From Lenzites betulinus (taxonomy: Eukaryota > Basidiomycota > Agaricomycetes > Polyporales > Polyporaceae): a stretch of 64,000 nucleotides of DNA. A program made the translations under genes and the position numbers. Under the pieces are notes generated by a model, which saw nothing but the letters and a program-made list of their open reading frames with translations, did no database searches and was not told where the DNA came from. Position 1 is the stretch's first letter. The number at the start of each line of letters is the position of its first letter. Positions 11,301 through 23,060 of the stretch are shown here, piece after piece. The DNA lies in assembly GCA_022264855.1 (NCBI GenBank), contig JABYQU010000003.1, positions 558,001-622,000 on the forward strand. The letters run 5' to 3'.

Positions 11301-14300
11301 CGAATCCCTACGTCCGACTCCGGGCGTGCGTGCAATTTGTGGCATCGCAGTCGCCGTTCGAGGGCGCGCGGCACCGTGGCTAGCGCGAGAGCGTGCTGGG
11401 TGCCCGCCACGTCGCCGCACGCGTGGGCATAGGACGGCGGGAGGCCCCCGCGCACCGCGACGCGTCCCCACGGCCGCTCCGACGTTCTCGCATCCGCGTC
11501 CTCGCGCCGCGTCCGCCCGCAGCACGCAGCGAACCGGCCGCGGCCTGTTCGAGGTGGGAGACGATCGTTGCTGTCCCGGAACCGCCAGAGTCTCTGTCTC
11601 ACTTCTCCGGCGCCTCCGTGCGGGCATGGCGTTTGCCGGCGCGCGCCTCCTGCCTACCATCCTTCTCCGCCCACTCGGCTAGCCACAGTACGCAGAGAGA
11701 GCCGGAATATTCTCGCGCGTGGCCACTGTTGCCTGCACGGCTCGCTGGAATAGCCGTGGTATTGCGCGGAGGGCCCGAGGGTGCGAGGCGCCCGCGCGGA
11801 GAAACGCACGTCAGCCTCATACCTGCGCGCGCCCTGCTTTGTGGCGGGAACGTTCGCGAGGGCGCGAGACTAACGGCTATCGGCGGGCGTTCTCACCCCG
11901 GCGCAACGGAGGCTTTCGAATCCTTATCGCATCACGACCGACCTCCGCGGCGAGGCGGACGGCGGGCATGATGAGCCAATCCATTACGGCAGCAGGCACC
12001 CAGATTGAAGGTTTTAGCTTGGAACGTGGGCTAGAGTGCGCTCGCTCATCATCGCCTTCCAGGCTTGAAGGTTCGCGTAGGGAGCGGGTTGCGTGCGTGG
12101 GTTGGAGCAGAGCTACGACATCAGACGACGGTGCGCGCGTCCTGATATTGTGATAGTATCTCGAATTTGCAGCTGATAAACCATCACAGTACAGTGAGAA
12201 CGAGAGATGGCGTACTGGACGGCGGTGTATCGTCGGAAGACGAGTCTTCCCTAGACTTGCTTGAACGTCCTCTTTCGGTGAAAGGTGTATGAAAACTGTG
12301 GCAACGAACTCTCAGCAACACAGGTCCGAGTCCGCCGTGCTTCCATATGCAAGCTGCGCTTACCGAGACAGCCTCCGAGAGCACGCCAACAAGGGGATAA
12401 TCCGGGGAAACAGGCTCTCCGTAGCTCTTCCAGTGTGGCCCATTCAACTCGTCCACGGATCGTCGCCATATGAGCGGCCTAATTGCCAGTTCAACGTAGG
12501 CGATCCAAGCTTCGCGGGAGTCCTTCAATGCAGCGGAGACTTTTTGTATCGTTCTCGCTCGACCAAGCTTCACTCTCCCTGAACCTCGACGTAGTGCACG
12601 GAAGGATCTTTGCGGGATGTCCCGAGAGAGCTCAAGAACATCGTAACATCGCTTGCATCCTCGGAGATGGAGGGGCTATACCACGGGACAAACGTTCGTC
12701 TATCCCCCGGAGCACGAGCCGGTCCCCGAAGCCTCATTCCTACTCCTACTCGCTCGATGACATCGTACTGACGAAGACCTCCAGCTTTATCTCGCGGATT
12801 TCCGAGGATGACCGCGTAGTCTCCCAAGCTCGTGTGCCGCTTTCCAAAGCACACGAGCCCGGTTGGTGGCCTTATCTCTGCTGAAATTTTAGTGTTCGTC
12901 GTGCCTTGGGAACAGGATGGCTAGCCCTGAAGCTTGAAGCCCTCCGTACCCCCGAGAAGACCTCTCTGTTTCCGCTTCACAAGAACTTTACGCCCCTCCT
13001 TGTTCCAGAGCTGCCCGCGCTCACCACTCGAATGCTCAGGATATCAACCTGCGAATGCGCGCTCTCACGTTCGCCTTCCCGGCACGGCCCGCTGGCATCC
13101 CGGATTTGCCTACTCAATCCTTCAGCACAGCGTACCCCTCAGTAACTGTATGCCTGTCGGGCCTACTGAGAATCGCCCACCGGCACCAGCGCGCCGCCCC
13201 GCCAGCGTGAGTGCGTGCGCAAACACCGCGGACTCCCAACGCCCGCTTCTCATGGCTTCGCCGCCGCCTAGGCAAATCGAGACGCCCGCTCCCAACCGCC
13301 TCGTCCTCGGCGAAATGGATCGATGACGTGGAACGTGACCGCATAGGGTCCGCGTCGACGCCCGGCCACACGACGCTGCCAGTGCCAGTGCCCAAGTACT
13401 GGAGGGATCCCCGAGGGCCGGCGTGCGGACGCCTCGCGCGCGCGTTCTGTGCTTCGATCGGGCGCCGCTGACTTTCCGCTATACATAACGGTGGGCGTGG
13501 CAGTCCGCTTCCACACGCGGAAGGATTGGGACACAGGTGCGGGACGCGCTGGCTGGCGAGGCGCGCAAGCCGCTCCCTCGTCGCGTCCTCGCTGGCCTTC
13601 TGGACAATCGATCTCTCACAGCGAGGGTGAGGCTGAAGGGGACCGTAGCCTCGTGGATAAGGCGCTGTGTGACGTGCAACGAACGTTGCTCGGCGGGTGT
13701 CTTCGTGCTCCACTCGCTGTGAACTCACCGGCTGGGTATACATGAGCATGTTCTTCTTTGTGAATTGCGACACTACAGCTTCGAACCTGTAGCGGTACCA
13801 ATTCATCCTGGTCGACGCCGCCGCGTTAGGCGCAGAGGGAAGCCTTCGAAGGTGAGTTCCCCATATCCATGGCTTCAGCTTCGCCTTCTGCGGTATGACT
13901 ACTGATTACTCTGCCAAGAAAATCGATAACGAGCGCGACACACCGACGACGTAACTCCACGCAGCACACGACCACCCCGTCTCAGACGGCGCGCTATCTG
14001 CCAGTGGCGGCTCTTGCGCAGGCCGTGGCACATGCTGGCACATGCCGCCCCCGTATGTCGCGCCGAAGCTCTTGGCACACGGCCGCTGTGCGCGCAAGCG
14101 CGGCCGTGCGCCAAGCACGCTGGGCAGCGGTGCTGCCGTCGTCAAACGACCGCTATTTACGTGGGCGGTGCCGTGCCCATCTTCGGGGAGGGGCGGACTC
14201 GGAGTTCGTTGGCGTTGCCCGAGCCTTGAACCCCGCCGACGGGTGGTGGCCCCGGGCTCGCGAGGCGTTACCACCGAGGGAAATATGCCACGGGTCCGCT

Positions 14301-15981
14301 GTGGCTATTGGACTGCGCGGAAACCGTCAGGTGAGCAGGGCGTCTCGACAGCGCGGGAGCATTCTCATGTTGGCCCGTGGCCGTTTGTCTGGCACAGGAC
14401 GCCATAATGATAGAGGAGCAGACTTAGCTTCAGATGGAGCCCGAAGGGAATGCACACCTGGAGTAGCGTCGCGCCAGTAGGGCGCGCTATTCACAGAGCC
14501 CGCAGCCTTCGACAGCGCGCCCCCGCAACGCGCCAGGAACTCCCCCTCATGCGAGCATTTCCACGTTAATCTCCGAGTTGTGGGCGCTCTGATCGCGAAT
14601 CGAGATCGATTTGCCACCGCAAGTAATTGTGGCAGAGCGTCACCGCGTCCTACGTATTCCGTACGTATTCGATGGCCGCCGCGTCGTTCTCTCCATTGAC
14701 TTGCCTTCTCGACAGTTCGAGCACGGCGAGCCGCGCGTCCTGCCTTTCCTGCGTGTCTTCTCGCCCCGTTGTGGTCGTGTGATGTGCGCACGTCGGGATG
14801 CTGGGGCGACTGCTCTCACGACACCCTGTGCGCACCTCGTCTACCATGCTTGGACGCACTCGCAGCCCGTTGTAGGCCGTGGTCCAGGGATCTACATGTC
14901 AATAGAATACCCCTTCTCGGCCGCCCGGAAACCCAAGTCGTGTTCGTCCCGGCCCCCGGTGTTCATATACATAATTCAACAGCGAACGCCCGCGGTGCAC
15001 GCATCGCGCGATCACCTGACGCTCCTCTCCACAACATCCCCTCGCGAAGACAGCGCAAGCGAACCGCCAGCCGTCTTCCCCCTCCCCTTCCGACGCCCCC
15101 CACGCGCCCCTTCCCCAGCGAGACAGCTTCTGCCGCCCACGTGAGCCATAGAGCTGCATTGGCTCGCGCGCACCCCGGTAATCGATCGACTCCGGAGCGC
15201 GCGTTACGGTCCAGACGTGCTGGGTCAGACCTGCCAGCAGCGATGCGATGGATGACGGGCCCCGACCCCGGACATCCCGTCATCTCCCCGAAGGGTGTCA
15301 ATGTTCTGTGGCGAGGGATGTCGTCGACATCATGGGGTGCGTCTTCGCGCCTGCGCGAGGCACGGTGACCCTCTCACAGTGATCGCTTCTACGGGGAGAT
15401 GATTGACCGGGATCCCACTGCGCGAGTACCGCGGCTTTCATAGATTGTTGAGTCGTTGGATGCACTGTGTTGCGCGCGTGCTTGTGGTGGTACGACATTG
15501 AGTGGGATCCTCACGGGAGATGCGAGCAGCTGGTTGATGCGGCTGCTGGTCGCTTGGTGAGCATGCAGGGGATTCAGGTCTATCCTGGAGATGGCTGCTG
15601 TTGGAGTGTATTTCTGTTCATGATGACGTTGGGCGGTGAATACGTTTTGATTGCGAGCGATGCGGTTCTCATGTCTTGGGCTGCCTGCATTTACTGATGC
15701 TCAATACGTCTACATGTCTCGGGAAAATCGCTATAAATGCAGAGTACAGGAACGATGAGTGCCCTACACGAGCCCCTGTCCAGCACAGTAGTATGTTTAA
15801 GGGTGGTATTGTATCGGTATGATGCGTAAACTCGAATCGGGTTGTACAATGGTGAAGGGTTATACAATGATGAAAAGTCTTGTCGCCCATATCATTTGCG
15901 TCCTGGCTCAGCGACCACCCTGCAAAAGACGACTTGAACATCAGGCGGCTCATCCCGGCAATGATCAAACTCCTCGCATAC
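5385..15981. other. long gene-free, CpG-rich region
   Basis: About 10.6 kb with no gene I can support on either strand. The sequence is GC-rich and dense in CpG (many GCGCGC runs), with scattered AT islands such as TTAATATT near 6342 and 8184. Open frames are numerous but short to medium, Arg/Ala/Pro-rich and unlike any family I know. None can be joined by plausible introns into a conserved protein. The stretch 5385-5470 is CT-rich on the minus strand and probably holds the promoter of the preceding gene. No tRNA, rRNA, intact transposase or long terminal repeat was seen. Diverged transposon remains or an unrecognised non-coding transcript cannot be excluded. Confidence 0.55.
7369..7390. repeat. 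ATGGAT hexanucleotide microsatellite
   Basis: Three to four tandem ATGGAT units following an AT-rich ATGATATC/ATGATGATG stretch at 7330-7352. Confidence 0.8.
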
Positions 15982-17071
15982 TCACATTACTGACGGCTGC
16001 CCATCATCGGATGATCCTTCCACCGACCAGAACGCGGCCATAGTAGACATCAGCTTCGTAGGCATGAACCCAGTCGTCTGCCCTTCGAGCATCGGTAGGC
16101 TGGCGGAGCGCCCCTTCAACATGCACGTCTCATAGTAGTCCTTCCAAGAATCGAAGAGCGGCTCCCACACCCAGTTGCCCTGCGCTTTCGTGCGCACGAA
16201 CCGCCCCGGGATGGGATGAAAAGGCTGGCTGGGGACGTGCACGCGCAGCGGCAGGCCGTGGTTCATGCTGTTCGTGCAGAGGCGGATGAAGTCCGTGATC
16301 GCGGCGCGGTCCGCGTCGTCGAGCGGGCTGTGCGTCTGCGAGCGCCCAAAAATCGGGGTGATGCTCGAGATCTGCAGGCTCACGCCCTCGACCATGAAGA
16401 GCGAGGGCACGAGCCCGAGGTACCACGGGTCGTTCTTCGCCAGCGCCGCGGCGTGCATCGTCTCGCAGGACTTGACGAGGGCCGCGACGGCCGCCGCGTT
16501 CTCCGTGTGTGCGCGCGCGTACTCGTCGATGCTGCGGAAGCCTTGCTGGACGAGCTTGAAGGTTGTGGCGGGGTTCGACTGGCCCCGGGCTGGCGGCTGG
16601 GCGTGGAAGATGTACACGAGCATCTCCCGCGGAGGCTGTTGCCGCACGAAGTCCATCTGCGTCCCGCTTTTCAGCAGGATGTGTGCATAGCTGGCCTGAT
16701 CCAGGGCCCAGTCGTGTGCGGCTTGGAATTCCTCGAAGGCCTTGGAGAAACGGACGGAAGTCGTGTACCCGATGCGCTGAACCTCGCGATTGAGGCGACC
16801 CTCCATGGGCTTGTGCTCCTCGTCCAAGCGACAGAAGGCTCTGGAGTGGCGTGTTAGTACACATCTTATGTCATGAGTGAGCGAGTAGTACTAACTTGTG
16901 CTCTGGCCACGCCGCCCTCTGGCACTCCTTGCTGCAGTACATCACAGAGGTGGTAACGGCGCACCCGGCACATCTCCTCAGTTCGGAGGCTCTCTCCGGC
17001 ATTCGATGGCAATGAGCACACACGCGAAGAATATTGTCGGAGGAAACAGCTGTAATCGTCTGTGAAGGCAT
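15982..17071 (-). CDS. MYND-type zinc-finger protein (copy 1)
   Basis: Two exons, 17071-16896 and 16840-15982, with a 55-nt intron; 344 residues. The N-terminus carries a complete MYND finger at residues 18-62: CAHC, RRCAGC, MYCSKEC and a final H-x3-C (HKAFC) that is only restored by splicing. MYND fingers are zinc-binding protein-interaction modules. The rest (about 280 residues) is a fungal-type C-terminal domain with the blocks NPATTFK, SMNHGLPLRV, IPGRFVR and NWVWEPLFDSW. No SET or other catalytic domain is visible. The gene at 47799-48817 has the same architecture, intron position and blocks, so the two are paralogues. Start: the first in-frame ATG (MPSQT); the upstream in-frame codon at 17098 is GTG. 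Molecular role unknown. Confidence 0.85.
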
Positions 17072-18685
17072 GATTCTTGAAGCGTCGCGATAATTCACGA
17101 TATCAGCTACGAATTTGACTAGCGCTGGTACTAGGATGGTCTGTATGCCTGTCTGTCTAGAAGTATATCAGATATCAACGCTTCGCAGCACACTTTGCTC
17201 AAACTCGTACGTTCGTGACTGTCAAGTGGCGCGACAGGATTCCAGGACGTGGTTCTGGTCAAGTTGTATCCTTATACTTCGGGTCGTCACAAGACTTTTG
17301 ACTAATTTGGGATAGTTCCGGATTCTAGTGATAGCGGGAATTCCGACAGTATTAATAATATTGGCTATGCCAATACCTAGCTACTTTCCACTACTTCTCA
17401 ATCATCTTGCATGACAAGGTTACTAGTACTCCCACCTACATAATTGAAGCCATGCAGGTTTGCTGCACCGAACATATTATGAAGACAGATCATAGATAGA
17501 CGCCTACGCTTAGATCACAATATTTGCCCCTCCAGGCCCGTATGTAAATAAATATGTTCAATCTTCGATAATCCTTGATTCAATGCCGGTGCTCCTCGAG
17601 CCTGGATCAGTACTCCCACTTCTTTAGAACGGATGATTTTTATTCGTGAGAGCTATCGTCATGGCCGGTCTGCGCTATATGCTGACCTACGCCATGAACA
17701 CGAGGATTATTTAAACGTTGAATCACTGCTTGGATCCCGATCTGCGGCCCTTTCAGCCAGTATCAGCAAACTGGCAACTTCCGCCCTCTGAAGCGCTGTA
17801 GCACGCCACGGGTAGTACTCCGAGTCGGCGCGATGTAGCGTCCGGCGGGCATGAGCCGCGCGACGCCCGGAGATGAGAGAGCGATGTAAACGATGGCCGC
17901 GCAACATTATACTACACAGAACGTTATGTCATACAGTCGCGCGCGGCTCATGTCGAAATATCAAGGCCACGCGCCGCTTGGATTTGTAGAGCGACGTGTA
18001 CGAGCGTGTCATGCTAGAAGGACATACGACCAGCAAGTTGCAACAACCGAGTCGAGCAGTACACATACCTTTCTGGGACGGCAAGCTGCCAGTCCCAGTA
18101 CTTGTCAGCGATTCATTAATGGGCACCCTCCGCGCCGTCACGCTTCCAAATTTCTTCGGAACTCGATATAAGCCGCTCCCCACTCCTGTTCTCCTTCTAT
18201 CGCCTCTTGTCCTCTTACCTCTATCATCGTCTGTCAGCTCGCCTGTCCTCTGGCATCCAACTTTCGCTATGTGAGTTCTCCCTCGATCATTCCGCGAGTA
18301 TAGTATACACTCATGAAATGATACTCATCACGTGTATGAGTACTATATATGCTTTCTTGCAGCCCCGTCCTTCGCCGCTAAGATATACTGACTATATGCA
18401 TCAAAATTCCGATCTTAGCTCGCCGCTTGTCTGTGCCCGGGCCAGGCTGCACCTCCATCGCCCCTTCGTTGAGTCCGTCTCGCATTTTTCAGGCTGCGCT
18501 TGTTCCAACTTACCTTCAATGTGTTCTAAGTACCACGCTTGCCAGCTTAATGAACCCTCACTAACCCGCTACGGCGCCACCACCTCTTCTTCTAGTAGTA
18601 CCCGAATCTAGCTTATTGTCCGACTTGAACAACCGGATATACCTATGGTGGCACGTTCAAAAAATGTCCAGGACGACGAGCGACC
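17072..18685. other. intergenic, AT-richer spacer
   Basis: About 1.6 kb with no supportable gene. It has lower GC than the preceding 10 kb. A TATA-like GATATAAG at 18163-18170 is followed by a CT-rich stretch (18177-18240), which looks like a promoter or LTR fragment. No coding sequence or paired repeat was found to support either reading. Confidence 0.5.
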
Positions 18686-18699
18686 GACTCGTAGCTCGA
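18686..18699 (+). repeat. target-site duplication, left copy
   Basis: 14-nt sequence gactcgtagctcga, repeated exactly at 19060-19073 immediately after a 25-nt poly(A) run. Confidence 0.85.
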
Positions 18700-19059
18700 C
18701 GGCGCCTAAGCTCTCGGCATCCTATCATACTCTCGCGGGCGGTCTCACCTCTCCCCCTTCCCCATGCAATCCCTATGCCCCCCTATGCTATGATACAACC
18801 TTCTCCGTTTCCTTCCCCGTTTGTTCTTCTCCCTTATCTGCGCGCTATGTTACATGACCCGTCATATTTTACACGGTACTACCTTAGTTTCGAGCATTGA
18901 AACGGCAATGCCGTTGCACGCCCCGACAGTTGTTCGCGGGGGCCACTCCAAAACCCCGCCTCATCCCTATACTACGTAGACGGCCGTTTAGGCACTACTC
19001 GATGTACCCTACCTAGCTACATACCCTCTGAACCAAAAAAAAAAAAAAAAAAAAAAAAA
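18700..19059 (+). mobile_element. poly(A)-tailed retroposed insert (SINE-like, truncated LINE or processed transcript)
   Basis: A 360-bp segment that ends in 25 consecutive A residues (19035-19059) and is bracketed by perfect 14-bp direct repeats. This is the classic outcome of target-primed reverse transcription by LINE machinery. The body (about 335 bp) has no meaningful open frame. I could not find convincing pol III A and B boxes, so a SINE is not proven; a 5'-truncated LINE tail or a retroposed mRNA 3' end would look the same. Orientation is set by the poly(A) on the + strand. The uninterrupted A run and identical duplications suggest a fairly recent insertion. It lies about 220 bp upstream of the gene at 19279. 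Confidence 0.8.
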
Positions 19060-19073
19060 GACTCGTAGCTCGA
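19060..19073 (+). repeat. target-site duplication, right copy
   Basis: Exact repeat of 18686-18699, directly following the poly(A) run. Confidence 0.85.
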
Positions 19074-19278
19074 ACATTTTCAAGAATTCCCACCTAATCG
19101 GGACTATTAGCACAGCATCGGAGCAATTGCGCATGCGCGTCGTGCCGGCGCCGGAGCGCCGGCTGCTTCCGAGGGCTACTTGGCTCCGCCATGCTCCAAT
19201 GTCGCTCTTGCTCTCCTACCACCACCACTGCCCCATCGTCGTCGTCGTCGTTCACGAAGCGTTAAACAGCGTTGAACG

Positions 19279-20793
19279 ATGCCACTAGCATCGTCAGGGT
19301 TCCGCGCCCTGAAAGGGGTGCAGGCCCACTTCTTCCCCTCAGGAGGCACAGCACAAGCCGCCTCCAGTGCTCGCGCGATACACATCCCGGCGCACGCACC
19401 TCGACAGGCAGCAGCCTCACAGACACAGACAGTACTCAAGCAGACCCGCAACATCCTCTCGCGCTTTGTCGCGCACCTCACCACCCCCGGCACGCTTCGC
19501 TCGCCGACTGATGTCGTCGCAGGGTCCTCCCGCGCGTTCCATGGCCCCGCGACACGCATGCCGACCATCCAGGAGCGCATGTCCTATCCTGCGCGGTGCT
19601 TCCTCTCCCGGCCTCCCGCGGTGCCATTCTTGCCGCGCGCCCCAGGCGTACCACGGAACATCACGCAGGTCGGACTGGGCAGTGCGCGTAACTTCTCTAC
19701 GGGCCGACCGGTCTTCCAGCATCTCGCCGAGAACGTGCCAATCTACGCTCGTGCATTCGGCGAAGCGGACTGGAAGGTGCGCATGCAGGAGGAGCGCGAG
19801 CGGCTGACGTTGGAGAAGGCGAAGGCGAAGGCGCACAAGAAGGCAGCGCGGAGGGCCATGGAGCCCCTGCGTCCTGTAAAGTCCGTCAGCGCCGTTTCGA
19901 CGACCAACGAGGACGACGCACAGAGCGAGGAGCTCCAGAAATACTTCCCTATCTCTGCTGCCCCCGAAGTGACCACACACCTGCTCATCCCTCTCGCGCC
20001 CACTCCTACGTCGCGTCTTCCGCTGTCTCCCAACCCCGCGTCGTCATCGGCTCGGCCTCTGCTCCCTCTCGACATCATTGCATCGATGCATGCCTCGCAC
20101 GGCATACACGCACTCCGCGTCTCTACGCTGTTCGCTCGCCTGGACACCGCACATGTATTCGACGACCCCGGCATCCGCTGTGAAGCTCGCGGTGATCCCA
20201 GTGGACTCTGTACAGTCCTGGAAGTCCGCTTCGAAGGTTGGACCGCGAACAGGGTGCGTAGCATCCTCGGAGAAGCCGGAACAGGCTGGTGCATCTTGGA
20301 AGAAGTCTGGCGCGACCAAGACCGTGTCGAGGCCGAGGAGATGGATGCGGCGCTGGAGACCCTAAGCTCAAGCGAGTCCGAGACTGAGTCGCGTGCCGGA
20401 CTGGCGTCTCTTTCTGGTCTGTCGGACATGAACGGCAGCTGGGACGCATCCTCCGCGGGCATGGACCCCGCTCGCTCGTTCGTGCTGCCCACATTGGATT
20501 TCTCTGCCTCGTTTGCAGCACCAGCTTGGACCCTCCCGCCTGGCGCGTCTCGCATGCCGACATCCGCATCGGACCTGCACCTCCACAACGAGTGGTCGGA
20601 GATCGAGGACGGACTCAGCTCTCCTGGGAGCTTCGACTACGACATGGGCTCGGACGGCGAGTCGGTAGATTCTGCATGGCGCGGGCTGTCGTCCCGGGCG
20701 CCTCTTCCCAGCGAGGATAGCTGGATCGGATTCAGCTCGCACTTCTCGGAGAGGATGAGGGCGTCGAACGAGCCGCGCGAGGAGCTGTTCTGA
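19279..20793 (+). CDS. single-exon protein of unknown function
   Basis: Uninterrupted frame of 504 residues, ATG at 19279, TGA at 20791-20793. I do not recognise the function. Visible parts: an N-terminal Ala/Arg/Ser-rich, low-acidic segment that could be a mitochondrial presequence (inference); the block ARNFSTGRPVFQHLAENVP at about 135-153; a basic coiled helix (ERLTLEKAKAKAHKKAARRAM) around 173-195; a compact central region containing LEVRFEGWTANRVRSILGE and ending WCILEEVWRD near 345; and an acidic, Ser-rich tail with EWSEIEDGLSSPGSFDYDMG and SWIGFSSHFSERMR. Single-exon structure is unusual here; only this gene and the F-box gene lack introns. The mixture of conserved-looking blocks and low-complexity linkers argues for a real gene rather than a chance frame. 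Confidence 0.75.
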   Translation: MPLASSGFRALKGVQAHFFPSGGTAQAASSARAIHIPAHAPRQAAASQTQTVLKQTRNILSRFVAHLTTPGTLRSPTDVVAGSSRAFHGPATRMPTIQERMSYPARCFLSRPPAVPFLPRAPGVPRNITQVGLGSARNFSTGRPVFQHLAENVPIYARAFGEADWKVRMQEERERLTLEKAKAKAHKKAARRAMEPLRPVKSVSAVSTTNEDDAQSEELQKYFPISAAPEVTTHLLIPLAPTPTSRLPLSPNPASSSARPLLPLDIIASMHASHGIHALRVSTLFARLDTAHVFDDPGIRCEARGDPSGLCTVLEVRFEGWTANRVRSILGEAGTGWCILEEVWRDQDRVEAEEMDAALETLSSSESETESRAGLASLSGLSDMNGSWDASSAGMDPARSFVLPTLDFSASFAAPAWTLPPGASRMPTSASDLHLHNEWSEIEDGLSSPGSFDYDMGSDGESVDSAWRGLSSRAPLPSEDSWIGFSSHFSERMRASNEPREELF

Positions 20794-23060
20794 TGATGAC
20801 CATGTCGATATGTTTTCGCTTCTTCCTTCTGCTGGCTCGCTGCTGTGGTGCCTTGACACACTCTTTGTTCGGAATCAGTTCTTTCAGTAGGATTCAGCCT
20901 GTATGATCATGTTGCAGTTAATGGCATGCATCATGTCATGACGATCTGAGTCCGCATATCAACTGTACCACGGCACAGTACCTCCTCATCAGGTGTGCCC
21001 CCCAGGTTCGCTAGCCGCGCCTCTATCGTCTTCTCTTCTATCGCTTATCCGAGGTCTAGCGAGAGGCTGGAACGCCTGCCAAGACCCCCTCAATCGCCAG
21101 TTGACGTTCACGATCGCTCTTCTACCAGTCCACCCTCTGGCGAAGACGACGCAGGCGCCCCTCGAAGACTTCCAACGTCCACCTCCCCACACGTCCCGCT
21201 TCTCGGACCCCGGACTGTGATGCAAATCGCGCTCCCCAGCGAACGTGGGGCCGTGACGCCCGATAATCGATTATCGCACCCAGCCAATGCTCCAACACGC
21301 GACTTGCGCTGCAGCGCCGTGGACTAGGTCAATCGTCAGTGTGGCCACATAAGAACCTTCGCCTGCGGGAGCGCGACCCCGGACATCCCTTCATATCTCC
21401 CTCTCCTACGTGGAGTCTCGGGCTTGCGTGGACGAGCGAACACGGGGCCTTACTACATCCCGGCTACAGCGTGTCGACCCTCCCACAGTGCCCCTTCTGT
21501 CTCTGCCTCGCTGCGCGTCTCGAACCGTGTAGAACACACACTCTGAGCCTCGCACTATGATCGAGGTAGTCCTGCAATGGGAATTTGTATGGACGCAGCT
21601 GGGGTGGCTGTTACCCAATCCTTGCATGCCTGACGAACGTCGTGCAGTATTGTGCTGGGTGTCACGCATGCACAAGGCCCTCTTCTATCTGCCCGGTCGC
21701 AACAGTGCCGAGGCGTCTAGCGCGATCATACCCTTCCTGCTGAGTGCTCATTAGTCTGACTCGTCGGTGATTCATCATGTCATATACTTTCGAGCCAAGC
21801 AACAAGATCGCAAACAGGGTCGACAGCATAGCCAATACGGCAAGTAATAAGAATCCTGCGCCGAAATCGGATGGTTAATGCAATGTGCATCCCCCGTTAC
21901 CTGCAGGTAACAGTTATGAATATGATCATACCTCACTTCTCTCCCAAGTATCATCTGCACAGCTCACATTATACACCAGAATCGGTTGAAGACTCTGATC
22001 GCCGTCAACGCAGACGTCCCCGACGGCTCCTAAATCACCGCACCCTACTATCATGTACTGCGAGAATATGTCGTTTCAGGTGTGTCTGAATCAGCTGCTA
22101 TACACCCCTCAGGCTTGTTGCTTGTTTGTATGCTTCATCGTGCTTACTGTGCCAGTGAACTGGTTCGCCTGAGTCCACTTCAAGTTGAATACATGTACAT
22201 ACCATATCGAGACACGCTCTTGAACTTTACACAGCATTACTCAAGTCGTTAAGTAGTACTACGCGGAGGAGGATCATCGTCTACCATACCGTCATCGTGC
22301 CCGAGCCTGGCATCTCTCATTGTCGCATTCAAGTTTCCGCCGTTCCACTGTCAAACTGTTCATTCTACGAACCGCTTCAATACTATGTCAAATAACGGAG
22401 AATCAATCTGTAAACACGGACCTACTTAAGCTGGCAGCAAACCACGATGGGGCACAGTGGCGACATCAAACACATTACGAGGTTTGAACACTGCTCTTCA
22501 GATCTAGCCTCCCCTTAGCAGACATTACAATGTGCAAGCACAATGAACCTTCAGATTTAACTGTCGAGACCAATGAAAACGTGTGAGCAGGTGTAGTAAC
22601 AAAACGACTGACATACGGCAACTTGGGGTCCTCCGGGGTAGGTCTTTGCAGTGCATGTACTTTTATTGATAAGTGTCGTCGGACTCAGCAGATCGTCGTA
22701 ATTGACTTACCGAAGGAGGACAACACTGGCATGCTCGGACTGGAGAATCGGTACGCCACGCATCATAAGTCAAACGAGCTTCATTCCAGAGCCCTGGTGC
22801 CATTTGTTTTACCGCAGACGCACAAAACACTGGTATCTTTCCGACCGTCGGAAAAGCCAATTCAACCTACAGAGCTCGATCCCGGTGTGCCGTTCCACGT
22901 CAACGAGACTATCAATACGCCGGAGTAAAGCGCTGAGTACTATTGCCAAACGGCGCGCCGCAAGAACGGGGTTTACTCATGGATCGCTCGTAGAATCTCC
23001 CTTCGACCACATATCAGTCGCCCCGCTGCCTCAACTCTGCGACATGTTCCCCACCGACCG
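20794..23060. other. intergenic
   Basis: About 2.3 kb between two + strand genes. Small frames exist (20995-21327 and 22623-22928), but neither shows a known motif or joins to a longer product. I see no repeats or RNA genes. Confidence 0.5.

Noticed and set aside
12184..12854. Possible minus-strand coding segments (12573-12184 and 12854-12570)
   Set aside because: They look somewhat protein-like but are in different frames, no canonical intron joins them, and no family was recognised. At most a decayed gene.
13114..13806. 230-codon minus-strand frame with ATG
   Set aside because: Arg/Pro/Ser-rich composition typical of stop-poor GC-rich DNA, with no conserved motif and no supporting context.
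15263..15278. 16-nt identity (cgaccccggacatccc) with 21374-21389
   Set aside because: A single 16-mer match in 64 kb of GC-rich DNA is compatible with chance and the flanks do not align.
18163..18260. TATA-like box followed by CT-rich tract as an LTR or gene promoter
   Set aside because: No paired direct repeat, primer-binding site or downstream coding sequence was found.
22623..22928. 101-codon + strand frame upstream of the GNAT gene
   Set aside because: It cannot be spliced to the GNAT exons in frame with any conserved sequence, and it shows no motif.
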